Positions 26,490 to 35,966 of a stretch of DNA of 64,000 bases are shown here, piece after piece (position 1 is the stretch's first letter; the number at the start of each line of letters is the position of its first letter). The stretch lies in assembly GCF_009789675.1 (NCBI RefSeq), contig NZ_CP046915.1, positions 620,001 to 684,000 of the forward strand. Reading direction: 5' to 3'. Position numbers and translations under genes: made by a program. The stretch comes from Paraburkholderia acidisoli. GTDB lineage: Bacteria; Pseudomonadota; Gammaproteobacteria; Burkholderiales; Burkholderiaceae. The notes beneath the pieces were generated by a model, which saw nothing but the letters and a program-made list of their open reading frames with translations, had not been told where the DNA came from and did no database searches.

Positions 26490-27782
26490 TCAGCCGATCG
26501 ACTCGCCGGTGCGGTCGCGCAGCCAGATGACCGGGACCAGCGACACGGCGCAGGCCGCCGCCACGTACCAGGCGGGCGCGAGCGGGTTGCCGGTGCGCTC
26601 GACGATCCAGCTGGCGATGAGCGGCGAGAAGCCGCCGAAGAACGAGGCGCTGACCACGTAGGTGAGCGCGATTCCCGTCGCGCGCACTTCGCGCGGGAAC
26701 AGTTCGGGGATCATCACGAGCACCGGCACGATTTGCGCGGCGACGAAGATCGACAGGTACGCGGACACCGCGCACAGCAACGCCATCGAAGGCGCGGCGG
26801 ACAGCAGCGCGAACGCCGGATAGACCGTCAGCAGCAGGATCACGCGCGAGGTCACCAGCACGCGCTTGCGGCTGAAGCGGTCGGCGAGCTTGCCCGCGAT
26901 AGGCGCCATGACGAACAGCACGAGCGAGCTGACCACGCCCGAGGTCACCGAAGCCGTGGACGACAAATGCAGCGTGCGGATCGCATGATTCGGCAGGAAA
27001 AACGCGGTGATGTACACGGACACCGAGCCGCCGAGTTCCGCGAAGGTGCCGAGGATCGTCAGTTTCAGATGCGTCGTGAGCGCGGCTTTGAGCGCGCCGC
27101 GCCGCTGCGTGGCGCGGGTTGCCGAAGGCCCGGCGCTCAGCGTCTCCTCCAGCCGCCGGCGGATCAGCATGCCAACGGGCGCCGCGACGATACCGAGCAG
27201 AAACGGCAGGCGCCAGCCCCACGTATTCACGATGTCTTTCGGCAGCAGCACGTTGACGAGCGTGGCGACCACGGCGCCGAGCGCGAGCCCGAGCGCCGTG
27301 GCCGCGAAATTCCAGCTGGCGAAGAACGCGCGCGTGCGGTCGCTCGCGTATTCGACGAGCAGTGTCGTGCCGGGACCGAACTCGCCGCCCGCCGCGAAGC
27401 CCTGGATCAGCCGCGCGGCCAGCACGATCAGCGGCGCGAAAATCCCTGCCGTGGCGTAGGTCGGCGCGCAGGCGATCAGCGCGCAACTGAGCGCCATCAG
27501 CATGATGGTCAGCACCATCGCCTTCTTGCGGCCCGAGCGGTCGGCGTAGGCGCCGATCACGATGCCGCCGAGCGGCCGCACCACGAAGCCCACGCCGAAC
27601 ACGCCGATCGACAGCAGGAACTGGTTCACCGGCGTGGCCGACGGAAAAAACAGCTTGCCGATCTGGATCGCGAAGAAGCTGTAGATGGTGAAATCGTAGT
27701 ATTCGAGCGCCGTGCCGAGCGTGGTGGCGGCGATGACCTGAGCTTTCGACAAGCCCGTTTTCTGCAATGCGAGAGATGCCAC
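26490..27782 (-). CDS. MFS transporter, MHS (metabolite:H+ symporter) type
   Basis: 430 residues from a GTG at 27782 with AGGAG seven bases before it; the annotated longer frame runs across the operator and is not plausible. The sequence has TALEYYDFTIYSFFA, GVFGVGFVVRPLGGIVIGAYADRSGRKKAM and RLIQGFAAGGEFGPGTTLLVEY, all typical of the ProP/ShiA/KgtP-like MHS group that imports organic acids and zwitterions. First gene of the operon with amidase, RidA and DadA-like genes, so probably the uptake system for their substrate. Confidence 0.9.
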   Translation of the reverse strand: MASLALQKTGLSKAQVIAATTLGTALEYYDFTIYSFFAIQIGKLFFPSATPVNQFLLSIGVFGVGFVVRPLGGIVIGAYADRSGRKKAMVLTIMLMALSCALIACAPTYATAGIFAPLIVLAARLIQGFAAGGEFGPGTTLLVEYASDRTRAFFASWNFAATALGLALGAVVATLVNVLLPKDIVNTWGWRLPFLLGIVAAPVGMLIRRRLEETLSAGPSATRATQRRGALKAALTTHLKLTILGTFAELGGSVSVYITAFFLPNHAIRTLHLSSTASVTSGVVSSLVLFVMAPIAGKLADRFSRKRVLVTSRVILLLTVYPAFALLSAAPSMALLCAVSAYLSIFVAAQIVPVLVMIPELFPREVRATGIALTYVVSASFFGGFSPLIASWIVERTGNPLAPAWYVAAACAVSLVPVIWLRDRTGESIG

Positions 27783-27825
27783 GACACGGCTCCTGAAAGG
27801 CGGAGAGGGGAACTGCGAGTTATCA

Positions 27826-27853
27826 TATACGAGAAAAAAATAATTCTCGTATA
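27826..27853. promoter_or_regulatory. Operator between XRE-cupin repressor and transporter operon
   Basis: Perfect 10-bp arms TATACGAGAA / TTCTCGTATA separated by eight A/T-rich bases, placed in the 115-bp gap between divergent starts at 27782 and 27898. Very likely bound by the XRE-cupin protein and controlling both directions. Confidence 0.8.
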
Positions 27854-27897
27854 CGACAAAACCCTCGGCGAAACGCCGCGAACGGAACCGGTTTTTT

Positions 27898-28677
27898 ATG
27901 GCAAAGGCAACGACGGCAAAGACGCCGGCGAAGGTATCAACGAAGGCGTCCGCGAAAGCGAAAGCGCCGGCGAAGACGGCGGCGAACACGGCGCGGAAAG
28001 AGGCGGCGAAAGAAGCGGCGAACGCGAAGGCAAGGCCATCCGCAAGTCGCGCCGCCGCGCAACCCGCCGGGCAGGACGCGCAGATCGACCATCAATCGGT
28101 CGGCACGCGGCTGCGTCACGCCCGCAAATCGCGCGATCTCACGTTGATGCAGCTCTCCGAGCAGTCGGGCATTGCGGTGTCGACGATCTCGAAGGCCGAG
28201 CGCGGCGATATCGCCCTCACGTACGACAAGTTCGCCGCGCTGGCGCACGCGTTGAACGTCGACTTCGACACCATCTTCGGGCGCACGAAGCGCAAGGCCG
28301 GCGACGGCACCATGCAAGCGACGCTGACGCGCTCGGGCACGCAGCCCATTTACGACACGCCCAACTACGAATACGGGATGATCGCCAACGATCTGACGGG
28401 CAAACGCATGGTGCCCATGCGCGCGCATATCCGTGCACGCAAGCTCGACGATTTCCCCGACTACATTCGCCACAGCGGCGAGGAATTCGTATTCCTGCTG
28501 AACGGGCAACTGGAGTTGCGCTTCGAGAACGGAACGGCGTTCCGCCTCGATCAGGGCGACAGCCTGTATTTCGACAGCGCGGTGGGCCACGTTTATCTGA
28601 GCGTGGGCAAGGAAGACGCGGAGGTGCTGGTGTGCTGCGTGGATACGGAATTGCACCGGCCGCCGCAGACGCTGTGA
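27898..28677 (+). CDS. XRE-cupin transcriptional regulator with basic N-terminal tail
   Basis: 259 residues. A Lys/Ala-rich, histone-H1-like tail (about 1-60) precedes an XRE helix-turn-helix (about 68-122; LTLMQLSEQSGIAVSTISKAERG) and a C-terminal cupin (about 185-250; HSGEEFVFLLNGQLELRFENG). XRE-cupin proteins (PuuR-like) sense a small metabolite through the cupin and repress the neighbouring catabolic operon. The tail is unusual for the family. Divergent from the MFS-amidase-RidA-DadA operon. The ATG has no clear Shine-Dalgarno; a start after the tail is possible. Confidence 0.88.
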   Translation: MAKATTAKTPAKVSTKASAKAKAPAKTAANTARKEAAKEAANAKARPSASRAAAQPAGQDAQIDHQSVGTRLRHARKSRDLTLMQLSEQSGIAVSTISKAERGDIALTYDKFAALAHALNVDFDTIFGRTKRKAGDGTMQATLTRSGTQPIYDTPNYEYGMIANDLTGKRMVPMRAHIRARKLDDFPDYIRHSGEEFVFLLNGQLELRFENGTAFRLDQGDSLYFDSAVGHVYLSVGKEDAEVLVCCVDTELHRPPQTL

Positions 28678-28792
28678 AGACGGCGCCTGTGTGCCGATGC
28701 GGTCGGCTGGCGGCGTTGTGATGAGTGGAGCGAAGCGCGATGCCGTTCGCGCGTTGCGCTGAACCGGGTTGCTTCTCACGAGGTGTTGCTTG

Positions 28793-29356
28793 ATGACTAC
28801 GCTGGCCAATCGTCCCCATACCGCCCTGGTGTTGATCGATCTGCAAAACGATGTGGTGGCGGGGGCGTATCGTCGTAACGAAGTCCTCGACGCGGTCAAC
28901 GTGCTGATCGCGCGCGCCCGCGCCGCGCGGGTGCCGGTGGTCTGGGTCCAGCACGCCGACGAAGCACTCGCGGCGGGCAGCGAAGCGTGGAAGATCGTCG
29001 CGGAACTGACGCCCGCGGCAGGCGAAACGATCGTCGGGAAGCGCTATCGCGACGCGTTCGAAGGCACCGATCTGGAGCGGGTGCTCGCGGGGCTCGGCGT
29101 TGGCAAGCTGATCGTGGCCGGTGCGCAGACGGACATGTGCGTTCGCTCGACGCTGCATGGCGCGTTCGCGCGCGGCTATGACGCGGTGCTGGTGAGTGAC
29201 GCGCATACGACCGTGGACATGACCCAGCGTGGCGCGCCGCCGCCCGATGCCGTGATCCGGCATACGAATATGTATTGGAGCGGGCAGAAGGCGCCGGGGC
29301 GCTCGGGCGGGATCGTCGAGAGTGGGCGGGTCGAGTTTGGGGAATCGGGTAGATGA
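28793..29356 (+). CDS. Isochorismatase-family cysteine hydrolase
   Basis: 187 residues. The catalytic triad of the family is present: D16 (LVLIDLQND), K83 (VGKRYRDAF) and C116 (QTDMCVRST). Members hydrolyse amides, carbamoyl groups or vinyl ethers (nicotinamidase, N-carbamoylsarcosine amidase, isochorismatase). The start at 28793 has GAGG nine bases in front. Placed 115 bp after the XRE-cupin gene, it may supply a second amide hydrolase to the same pathway; that is inference. Confidence 0.85.
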   Translation: MTTLANRPHTALVLIDLQNDVVAGAYRRNEVLDAVNVLIARARAARVPVVWVQHADEALAAGSEAWKIVAELTPAAGETIVGKRYRDAFEGTDLERVLAGLGVGKLIVAGAQTDMCVRSTLHGAFARGYDAVLVSDAHTTVDMTQRGAPPPDAVIRHTNMYWSGQKAPGRSGGIVESGRVEFGESGR

Positions 29357-29527
29357 AGGGGGCGCCGCGATAGCCTCAACTCGCCATTCTCCATAGGCTA
29401 GCCTTTGGCGTTCGCGCAACACCATCTTGCACGCCAGTCGCGCCGCGCGCCTCATGACGGGCTGTCATGTTCGAGCGCTCATGCCGTTATTACGGCGCTT
29501 CTGGCGGCGTCGCAGAGCGCGTTCGCG

Positions 29528-32083
29528 TCAGATTTTGGCGCGCAGCGAGAAGAGCACGAGCCTCGGGTCGCCGTAGTAGTTGCCGCCAGCGCCTGCGGCA
29601 GTGCGAATATAGGTCCGATTCGCAAGATTGGTCACCGCGAGCGACGCCGACATGTTCTTCGTCAACTGGTAGCCAACGTGCGCGTCGAACGTTGCATAGC
29701 CCGGTCCGACAATACGATTCCCGCTGTCCGAGAAGTACGTGTAACTCGACACATAGGCGCCCGCACCGATGCTCCACTTGTGGAATTCGCCAGGCAACTG
29801 GTAGTTCGACCAGAGCTTGAAAAGATGCTTTGGCGTAGTGACGCCGAAGGCCGCCCCGACGCTCGTGCTGTCGTCCAGCGACGACGCCATCGTGTACGTA
29901 TAACCTCCGGACAGCGTCAGCCCCGGCAATACTTCGCCGCTTGCCTGCAATTCGACGCCGCGGCTGCGCGCCCGGCCCTGGGCGATGGAAAAACCGATGT
30001 TCTGCGGATCGCCGAACGCCCGGTTGCGCTCGTCGACCTGGAACAACGCCAGCGACGTATTGAGCCTGCCGCCGAAATACTCGCCCTTCACGCCAACCTC
30101 GTATTGCGAGCCGGTGACCGGCTTGATCATCTGGCCGCTGACCGTAAATGCGCTGGTCTGCGGCTTGTAGATCGACGTATAGCTCGCATAGGCCGAGTAC
30201 GTGTCGTTGATGTCGTAGACCAGGCCGACGAACGGCGTGAACTTCGGCCCCTCGCGGGTATCGTTGGGCGTGTTGCCGAACACGTTGTAGTACGGGTCGG
30301 GGTTCGGCGTGCTCACGCCATGCCACCACGTCACGCGGCCGCCCACGATGAGCGTCAGCGGATCCGTGATGCTGAAACGCGCATTGCCGTATATGCCGTA
30401 CTGGTTCAGGACGCGCTTCGCATCGTCCTGGGGGCCGCCAGCGAATGCGTTCGCATAGCCCGACGTATCGTAGAGGCCGTTGTAAACATCGGCCCAGACG
30501 TCGAGGCCGCTGTCCGGATTGGCGTAATACTGGGAAAGCTGATCGCTCTGGTGCAGCCAGTTCGCCCCGACGGTCAACTGATGTTCGCGCCCGAACAATC
30601 TGAACGGGCCGGACGCATACACGTCGATCGCGTCCTGCGTATTGTTGTCCAGCGTTTTGAAGCTCGATTTGTCCACCGCATCGAGCGCAGTCGGATCGAC
30701 ATAGTCACCCACGTAGCCGAACTGCGACATCTGGTGAATCTGCCGGTGGTTGTACGACACCTTCGCCGTCCAGCCGGCGCCGAGCTTCTGCTCGACTTCC
30801 GCGAACGCGTTGGTCGTCTCGACGTTCATGTAGTCCCAGTCCGCACCGATATACGCACTGCGCGGTACGTCGACGATCGAGTAGTCGGTGTACGTCGGGA
30901 TGCCCCACATGACGTGGCCGAACTGGTGCGAATAGCTGATACCGACCCGTGCAAGCGTCGTCGGCGTCAAATCGGCCTCAAGCGTGCCGTAGACCTGCTG
31001 ATCGCGCTGCCAGGAGCCCTCCTGCATCTCGTGGCGATCGTGCTGCATCGCGACGACGCGCCCGCGCAGCGTGCCCGCCGCATTCAGCGGGCCGCCGATG
31101 TCGGCCATCACGCGCCGGTCCGCATAGTTCCCGACCGATGCATCCACCGACGCCTGAAACTGCGACGGCGCGCGCTTGCGCACGAGGTTGATCACGCCGC
31201 CGTCGCCGCCGAAGCCGTTGAACAGGCCGGCCGGGCCGCGCAGCACCTCGACGCGATCGTACGCGGCCACGTTGTCCGCCGTCATCGAGCCGCCGCTCGC
31301 CGGGATCGCGGTCGGCACGCCGTCGAGCTGGACCGTCGAAATCTGGAAGCCGCGCGAATAGTATGCGGTGTCGTTCGGCTGGAACAGATTGACCGTGACA
31401 CCCGGCACATACTTGATCGCATCGTCGACCGTCGTCGCATTCTGTTCCTGGAGTTGCTTCTGCGGAACGACCGTAACCGAGTTCGGAATTTCACGCTGCG
31501 CAACCGGAACCTTCGAGCCGACCGTGGTTTCGGGATTGAGCGCCTCAGCCCGCGTCGCGGCCCTCGAAGCATTGGCGGTCACGCGGACGGGCGGCAACGT
31601 CGTTGGCTGTGCACCGGCGGCATCGGCCGATACCACGGGCGGTCTCGCCCGGCGCACCGACCACGCACCGTTGCCCTTGTCCTCCGGCTCGTAGCCGCTG
31701 CCATCGAGCAGCGCGTCGAAGCCTTCCTTCACGGTGTAGCGTCCGCGCAGTCCGGGGCTTTTCAGGCCGTCGAGCGTGGCGGGGTCGAAGGAAAGCGGCG
31801 CATGCGCCTGGGCGGCGAATTGCGCGAGGACGTCGCCGAGCGGTCCCGGCCCGATCGCGTAGGCCGCCCGCTGCGTTGTTCCGGCGGATTGCGCCATGGC
31901 CGGTTCGCTCATCTGGAACACGGCGAGCGCGGCCGCCACCACCACGGGACGCATCTTGAAGGCCATCCGCGCACCCGGTCGCCAGTCGAGGAGGCGGTGG
32001 CCCAGGCCAACCGGCGAGCGGAGCGCTAAGGCGCGGCCGGACGTCGATGGCGTAGGCGCGTGATGGGAAGCCTGGGTGGTCAT
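29528..32083 (-). CDS. TonB-dependent transducer receptor (FecA/FpvA type)
   Basis: 851 residues from the ATG at 32083 with AAGGA in front. A long N-terminal signal region ends near AMAQS (about 65). An STN signalling domain at about 70-145 (GPLGDVLAQFAAQAHAPLSF) is followed by the plug (NSVTVVPQKQLQEQNATTVDD ... VEVLRGPAG) and a 22-strand barrel ending in an aromatic-poor LRAKI. STN domains mark receptors that signal through FecR to a FecI sigma factor, both encoded upstream. Probable ligand: a ferric siderophore, identity unknown. Confidence 0.92.
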   Translation of the reverse strand: MTTQASHHAPTPSTSGRALALRSPVGLGHRLLDWRPGARMAFKMRPVVVAAALAVFQMSEPAMAQSAGTTQRAAYAIGPGPLGDVLAQFAAQAHAPLSFDPATLDGLKSPGLRGRYTVKEGFDALLDGSGYEPEDKGNGAWSVRRARPPVVSADAAGAQPTTLPPVRVTANASRAATRAEALNPETTVGSKVPVAQREIPNSVTVVPQKQLQEQNATTVDDAIKYVPGVTVNLFQPNDTAYYSRGFQISTVQLDGVPTAIPASGGSMTADNVAAYDRVEVLRGPAGLFNGFGGDGGVINLVRKRAPSQFQASVDASVGNYADRRVMADIGGPLNAAGTLRGRVVAMQHDRHEMQEGSWQRDQQVYGTLEADLTPTTLARVGISYSHQFGHVMWGIPTYTDYSIVDVPRSAYIGADWDYMNVETTNAFAEVEQKLGAGWTAKVSYNHRQIHQMSQFGYVGDYVDPTALDAVDKSSFKTLDNNTQDAIDVYASGPFRLFGREHQLTVGANWLHQSDQLSQYYANPDSGLDVWADVYNGLYDTSGYANAFAGGPQDDAKRVLNQYGIYGNARFSITDPLTLIVGGRVTWWHGVSTPNPDPYYNVFGNTPNDTREGPKFTPFVGLVYDINDTYSAYASYTSIYKPQTSAFTVSGQMIKPVTGSQYEVGVKGEYFGGRLNTSLALFQVDERNRAFGDPQNIGFSIAQGRARSRGVELQASGEVLPGLTLSGGYTYTMASSLDDSTSVGAAFGVTTPKHLFKLWSNYQLPGEFHKWSIGAGAYVSSYTYFSDSGNRIVGPGYATFDAHVGYQLTKNMSASLAVTNLANRTYIRTAAGAGGNYYGDPRLVLFSLRAKI

Positions 32084-32255
32084 GCCGTTTTCCTTTTTGT
32101 CGTGAGCGGTGTAGTCGGTTCGGCGACGCGGCAATTCGCACACGTCTTATCCGGTACACCGGACGAAGCGGAAAAAAGTGTCATGCGTCGTCAAGATTTT
32201 TTTCGACGCGCGACACCCAGGCATGGACGGTCGAGGGACCGCCGGGGCTCGCGTA

Positions 32256-33251
32256 TCACGAGCGGCGCGGGCCTACGCCGATCCACAGCGGTGTGAAGGT
32301 GGTCAGTTGGACCGGCAGCGTGCGCGCGAGCAGGCTGAGGCTCGCGTCGATATCGTCGAGCGGGAACGCGCCCGACACGCGCAGGGCGGCGACGGCGGGG
32401 TCGCAATGCAGCACGCCGTGGCGGTAGCGCGCGAGTTCGGCGAGCACGTCGGCAAGGCGCTGGTTCTGGGCCATCAACATGCCTTGCTCCCATGACGACG
32501 CTCCCGCGGCCGCGGGTTCGACCGCAGTCGTGCCGGTCGCCAGCATGCCGGCCTGCTGGCCGGCGCGCAGCATCTGCAACGCACTGCCACCGGCCGGCTT
32601 GAGCACCACGACGCCTTCGGCGACCGAAACGGTGGTCGCGTCCGGTGCCGGCTCGCCGGTTCGCACGGTGAAGCGGGTGCCGAGCGCCTGCGCGGTGCCT
32701 TGCGCGGTTTCCACGACGAACGGACGGTAGCGGGCAGCGCCCGGGTCATGCCCGGTGGTGACCCGTACGCGGCCGGAGACGAGACGCAGACGGCGCGTGT
32801 CGCCGTCAAACGAGACGTCGATTGCCGTCGCCGTATCGAGCAGCACGCGCGTGCCGTCGGCCAGCTCGATGCGTTTCTGCTCCCCGGTGGCGGTGCGATA
32901 GTCGGCCGTCCAGTCGCGCCACGGCAGCGCGCGTGAGGCGAACCACGCGACCGGCGCGCCGATCAGCAACGCGCCCAGCCCGCGCAATGCCGAGCGCCGC
33001 TGGCGGTCGCGCAACTGCCCGACCGCGTCGGCGGCGATGCCCGGCGGCACGCTGGCGAACGTCGCGCGTACCCGTTCGGCACGTGACCACGCGTCTCGAT
33101 GCGCTTCGCTCTGCGCGCGCCAGCGTTCGAATTCCGCATGCTCATGAGGCGAAAGCGCCGCCTCCTGCATGCGTACCAGCCAGCTGGCTGCCTGGGCGAG
33201 CAAGGTATCGTCGGGTGCGGCGGCGCGCGCGGCGTCGTGGGAAGAGATCAT
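32256..33251 (-). CDS. FecR-type anti-sigma/signal transducer
   Basis: 331 residues. An N-terminal cytoplasmic DUF4880-like part (WLVRMQEAALSPHEHAEFERWRAQ) is followed by one membrane segment (about 90-108) and a periplasmic FecR domain (TATGEQKRIELADGTRVLLDTATAIDV). It passes the signal from the receptor STN domain to FecI. Sits between fecI-like (26 bp upstream) and the receptor gene (172 bp downstream), the standard order. Confidence 0.92.
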   Translation of the reverse strand: MISSHDAARAAAPDDTLLAQAASWLVRMQEAALSPHEHAEFERWRAQSEAHRDAWSRAERVRATFASVPPGIAADAVGQLRDRQRRSALRGLGALLIGAPVAWFASRALPWRDWTADYRTATGEQKRIELADGTRVLLDTATAIDVSFDGDTRRLRLVSGRVRVTTGHDPGAARYRPFVVETAQGTAQALGTRFTVRTGEPAPDATTVSVAEGVVVLKPAGGSALQMLRAGQQAGMLATGTTAVEPAAAGASSWEQGMLMAQNQRLADVLAELARYRHGVLHCDPAVAALRVSGAFPLDDIDASLSLLARTLPVQLTTFTPLWIGVGPRRS

Positions 33252-33276
33252 CGGCCAGCCCGGCCGCGCCGGCGCG

Positions 33277-33783
33277 TCACAGCGCTTTCATGCAGGCCAC
33301 GAAGGCCGTCTGCATGTGCCGCTTGACCGTCGCGAGCGACACGCCCATCTGGTCGGCGATGCTCTGATAGGTCAGGCCGTCCAGTTGGGACAGCAAAAAA
33401 ATCTCGCGAGTCGGGCCGCGCATCGCATCGAGCATGGCGTCGATGCGGTGGAGCGCTTCGAGAATCAGGTGCCGCACTTCGGGCGACGGCACTTCGGGTT
33501 CGGGCAGATGCGCGATGGCGTCCAGATACGCGCGCTCGACGTCCTGACGGCGCCAATGATCGATCACCAGGCCCTTCGCGATATGCGTGAGGAGCGCCCG
33601 CGGCTCCGACTTCAGATCGAAGTTACGACGCGCCGCGATGATCCGTACGAAGGTGTCGTGCGCGAGATCGGCCGCATCGAAGGTATCGCCAACCCGCCGG
33701 CGCAGCCAGCTGAGCAGCCAGGGATGATGGTCGCTGTAAAGCGAGGCCACCGGATCCGGATAGTTGGGCAGAAAGGCCGGCAC
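33277..33783 (-). CDS. FecI-type ECF sigma factor
   Basis: 168 residues starting with GTG at 33783. Sigma-70 region 2 (DAADLAHDTFVRIIAARRNF) and region 4 (LPVQ-like LSQLDGLTYQSIADQMGVSLATVKRHM) are present. Directs transcription of the receptor gene once FecR is signalled. A Fur-box-like element 20-40 bp upstream suggests iron repression. No strong ribosome site is seen. Confidence 0.92.
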   Translation of the reverse strand: MPAFLPNYPDPVASLYSDHHPWLLSWLRRRVGDTFDAADLAHDTFVRIIAARRNFDLKSEPRALLTHIAKGLVIDHWRRQDVERAYLDAIAHLPEPEVPSPEVRHLILEALHRIDAMLDAMRGPTREIFLLSQLDGLTYQSIADQMGVSLATVKRHMQTAFVACMKAL

Positions 33784-33801
33784 GTCGCGACGCCGTTAGG
33801 T

Positions 33802-33820
33802 GAGAATGATAATTACTCGC
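33802..33820. promoter_or_regulatory. Fur-box-like site before fecI-like gene
   Basis: GAGAATGATAATTACTCGC matches 14 of 19 bases of the consensus GATAATGATAATCATTATC. Confidence 0.7.
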
Positions 33821-34172
33821 ATTCTAAAGAGGATGCTGGATAACGACAATAGATGGTGCGGTCACAACAAATCGAGGTCGATAAACCGGTTCGGGATTGG
33901 GCGGCAACGGGCTGATTCGCGGCTCGCATCGCTCTGGATTCACGCAGAAGCGGAACCCGGCGAGGAACGCGTTGCCAGTGGCATCCTCGGCAGAAGTCCT
34001 TCTGCTTCACGGGAGGCGCGCGCGCCCGGACGCTGCTCCGTGCACAGCATGAATCGCTCGATGGAGGCGTACCCGGAGAGATCGATACTCACTCGCGGCG
34101 GCCAGCAGAGAACGTTGTACAGACAGCCTTGGGCGACCGCGGCCGCAGGAGGCCGCCGCAAACTACCCCCCG
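33821..34172. other. Gene-free gap
   Basis: About 350 bp between a Fur-box-like site and the end of a LysR gene. Only short overlapping frames; nothing recognisable. Confidence 0.4.
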
Positions 34173-35114
34173 TCAGCGACCGCGCTTGCCGCTGGCCTCG
34201 GTCTTCCCACCCTTCGAGACAGGAGGCCGTTTGCCAAGGAGCTCGACGAGCCGTGTCTCACATTCGGAAAACGAGTGCCCGCGCCGCTGCGAGATCATGA
34301 ACGTGAGGGGGCGCATGTGCCATGCGCGCCGCTGGAGTTCGACAAGCGTTCCTTTCGCGAGGTCTTCGGCAACCAGATGATGCGGCATGTGCCCCCAGCA
34401 CAAGCTCCCCTTCAGCAGATCGTGCTTCGCGCCGAGATCGTTCACGAGCCACTGGCGTTCACTGGCCACCCCCTGTTGGGTGCGTTCCGCATCGGGCTGA
34501 TTGTCGGTGACGACCAGCTGAATGTGCCGGCCGAATTCCTCGCGCGGGATCGCCCCGGCCATGGCGGCCAGCGGATGCGATGGCGCACAGACCGTCACCA
34601 TTTTCTCGTCGCACAGGTGCAGTCTTTCCAGCGTGCCCGAGCCCGGTTCCGGCACGTCCGCGATCGTCACTGCCAATGCGCACGTGCCGTCCAGCACCAG
34701 ACGCTCGCCGCCCTGCATGGTTGTCATGCGCAGATTGATGGCGATCGTCGGCGAGTCCACCTGAAGCGTGCGCAGGGATTCGATCAGAAGCGCACGCGGG
34801 AAATAGGTATCGACGGCAATCGAGACCTGCGGCACGCCGGCCTCGGCAATCGACACCGCGCGCATCTTCATTTCCTCGGTGCGGGAAATCACGCCGCGCG
34901 CATCGGGCAGGAGGCTGCGGCCTGCATGAGTCAGCGTCGCTTTGCGCGTGTTGCGCTCGAACAGCATCACGTCGAAGGCGGTTTCCAGTGCGCTGATGGC
35001 GTGACTGATTGCCGACTGCGCGCGCCTCAATTCGCGCGCCGCGCCGGAAAAACTACCTTGGTCGCACACGGCGACGAAAGCCCGAAGCTGGTTGATCGTG
35101 ACGTTGTCGAGCAT
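34173..35114 (-). CDS. LysR-family transcriptional regulator
   Basis: 313 residues (MLDNVTINQLRAFVAVCDQGSFSGAARELRRAQSAISHAISALE). Typical helix-turn-helix and effector domain; a basic tail (KGGKTEASGKRGR) ends the protein. It is divergent from a three-gene redox operon with a LysR box in the 104-bp gap, so it probably controls those SDR genes. Confidence 0.88.
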   Translation of the reverse strand: MLDNVTINQLRAFVAVCDQGSFSGAARELRRAQSAISHAISALETAFDVMLFERNTRKATLTHAGRSLLPDARGVISRTEEMKMRAVSIAEAGVPQVSIAVDTYFPRALLIESLRTLQVDSPTIAINLRMTTMQGGERLVLDGTCALAVTIADVPEPGSGTLERLHLCDEKMVTVCAPSHPLAAMAGAIPREEFGRHIQLVVTDNQPDAERTQQGVASERQWLVNDLGAKHDLLKGSLCWGHMPHHLVAEDLAKGTLVELQRRAWHMRPLTFMISQRRGHSFSECETRLVELLGKRPPVSKGGKTEASGKRGR

Positions 35115-35118
35115 GGTT

Positions 35119-35133
35119 ATCTAAAAAGTAGAT
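35119..35133. promoter_or_regulatory. LysR box ATC-N9-GAT
   Basis: ATCTA-AAAAG-TAGAT, a perfect 5-bp inverted repeat of the classic T-N11-A / ATC-N9-GAT form, five bases before the LysR start. A second inverted pair ATTGA-N11-TCAAT follows at 35137-35157. Confidence 0.6.
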
Positions 35134-35218
35134 GGTATTGATAGATTTTTAGTCAATTGTCTTCATCAATCAAGCGTTCCAGAATCGAGGCCTCACTTTG
35201 CTTCGAAGGACGCATCAA

Positions 35219-35953
35219 ATGAACAGGTTGAATGGAAAGACCGCCGTGATCACCGGCGGCGCGACCGGCATTGGCCGCGCGGCGGCCCAACGCTTCATCG
35301 AAGAGGGCGTGTTCGTGTTTATCTTCGGCCGCCGGCAGGACGCGCTCGATGCGGCCGTGGCCGACCTCGGGCCGAATGCCCGCGCGGTCAAGGGCTCGGT
35401 TTCCGATCCGGCGGATCTCGATCGGCTGTATGCGGCGGTAAAGGCGGAGCGGGGAACCCTCGACATCGTCTTCGCCAATGCCGGGGCGGGAAGCATGCTT
35501 CCGCTCGGCAAGATCACTGCCGAGCATATCGACGAAACCTTCGACACCAACGTGAAGGGCACGATCTTCACGGTCCAGAAGGCGCTGCCGCTGATGAGCG
35601 AAGGCGGGTCGATCATCCTGACCGGATCGAGCGCCGGCACCACGGGCGCCCCGGCAATGAGCGCCTACAGCGCGAGCAAGGCGGCGGTGCGTAATCTCGC
35701 CCGGAGCTGGGCGGAGGACCTGAAGGGCACCGGTATTCGCGTCAACGTGCTGTCGCCGGGAGCGACCGCCACCGAACTCGCGAAGGAAGCGCTGGGCGAG
35801 GAGGGGCAAAAGGTCTTCGCCTCGATGACGCCGCTTCTACGCATGGCCGATCCCGCGGAGATCGGGGCGGTGGCGGCTTTTCTCGCTTCGCAGGACAGCA
35901 GTTTCATGACCGCTAGCGAGGTCGCCGTCGACGGCGGTCTGGCGCAACTTTGA
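35219..35953 (+). CDS. Short-chain dehydrogenase/reductase
   Basis: 244 residues. Rossmann cofactor motif GGATGIG (13-19 region), NAG in IVFANAGAGSM, and the catalytic Ser ... YSASK (Tyr-x-x-x-Lys) motif. Classical SDR of unknown substrate. Start at 35219 with AAGGA nine bases before. First gene of an operon with another SDR 13 bp downstream. Confidence 0.9.
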   Translation: MNRLNGKTAVITGGATGIGRAAAQRFIEEGVFVFIFGRRQDALDAAVADLGPNARAVKGSVSDPADLDRLYAAVKAERGTLDIVFANAGAGSMLPLGKITAEHIDETFDTNVKGTIFTVQKALPLMSEGGSIILTGSSAGTTGAPAMSAYSASKAAVRNLARSWAEDLKGTGIRVNVLSPGATATELAKEALGEEGQKVFASMTPLLRMADPAEIGAVAAFLASQDSSFMTASEVAVDGGLAQL

Positions 35954-35966
35954 GGAGAACAATCCC

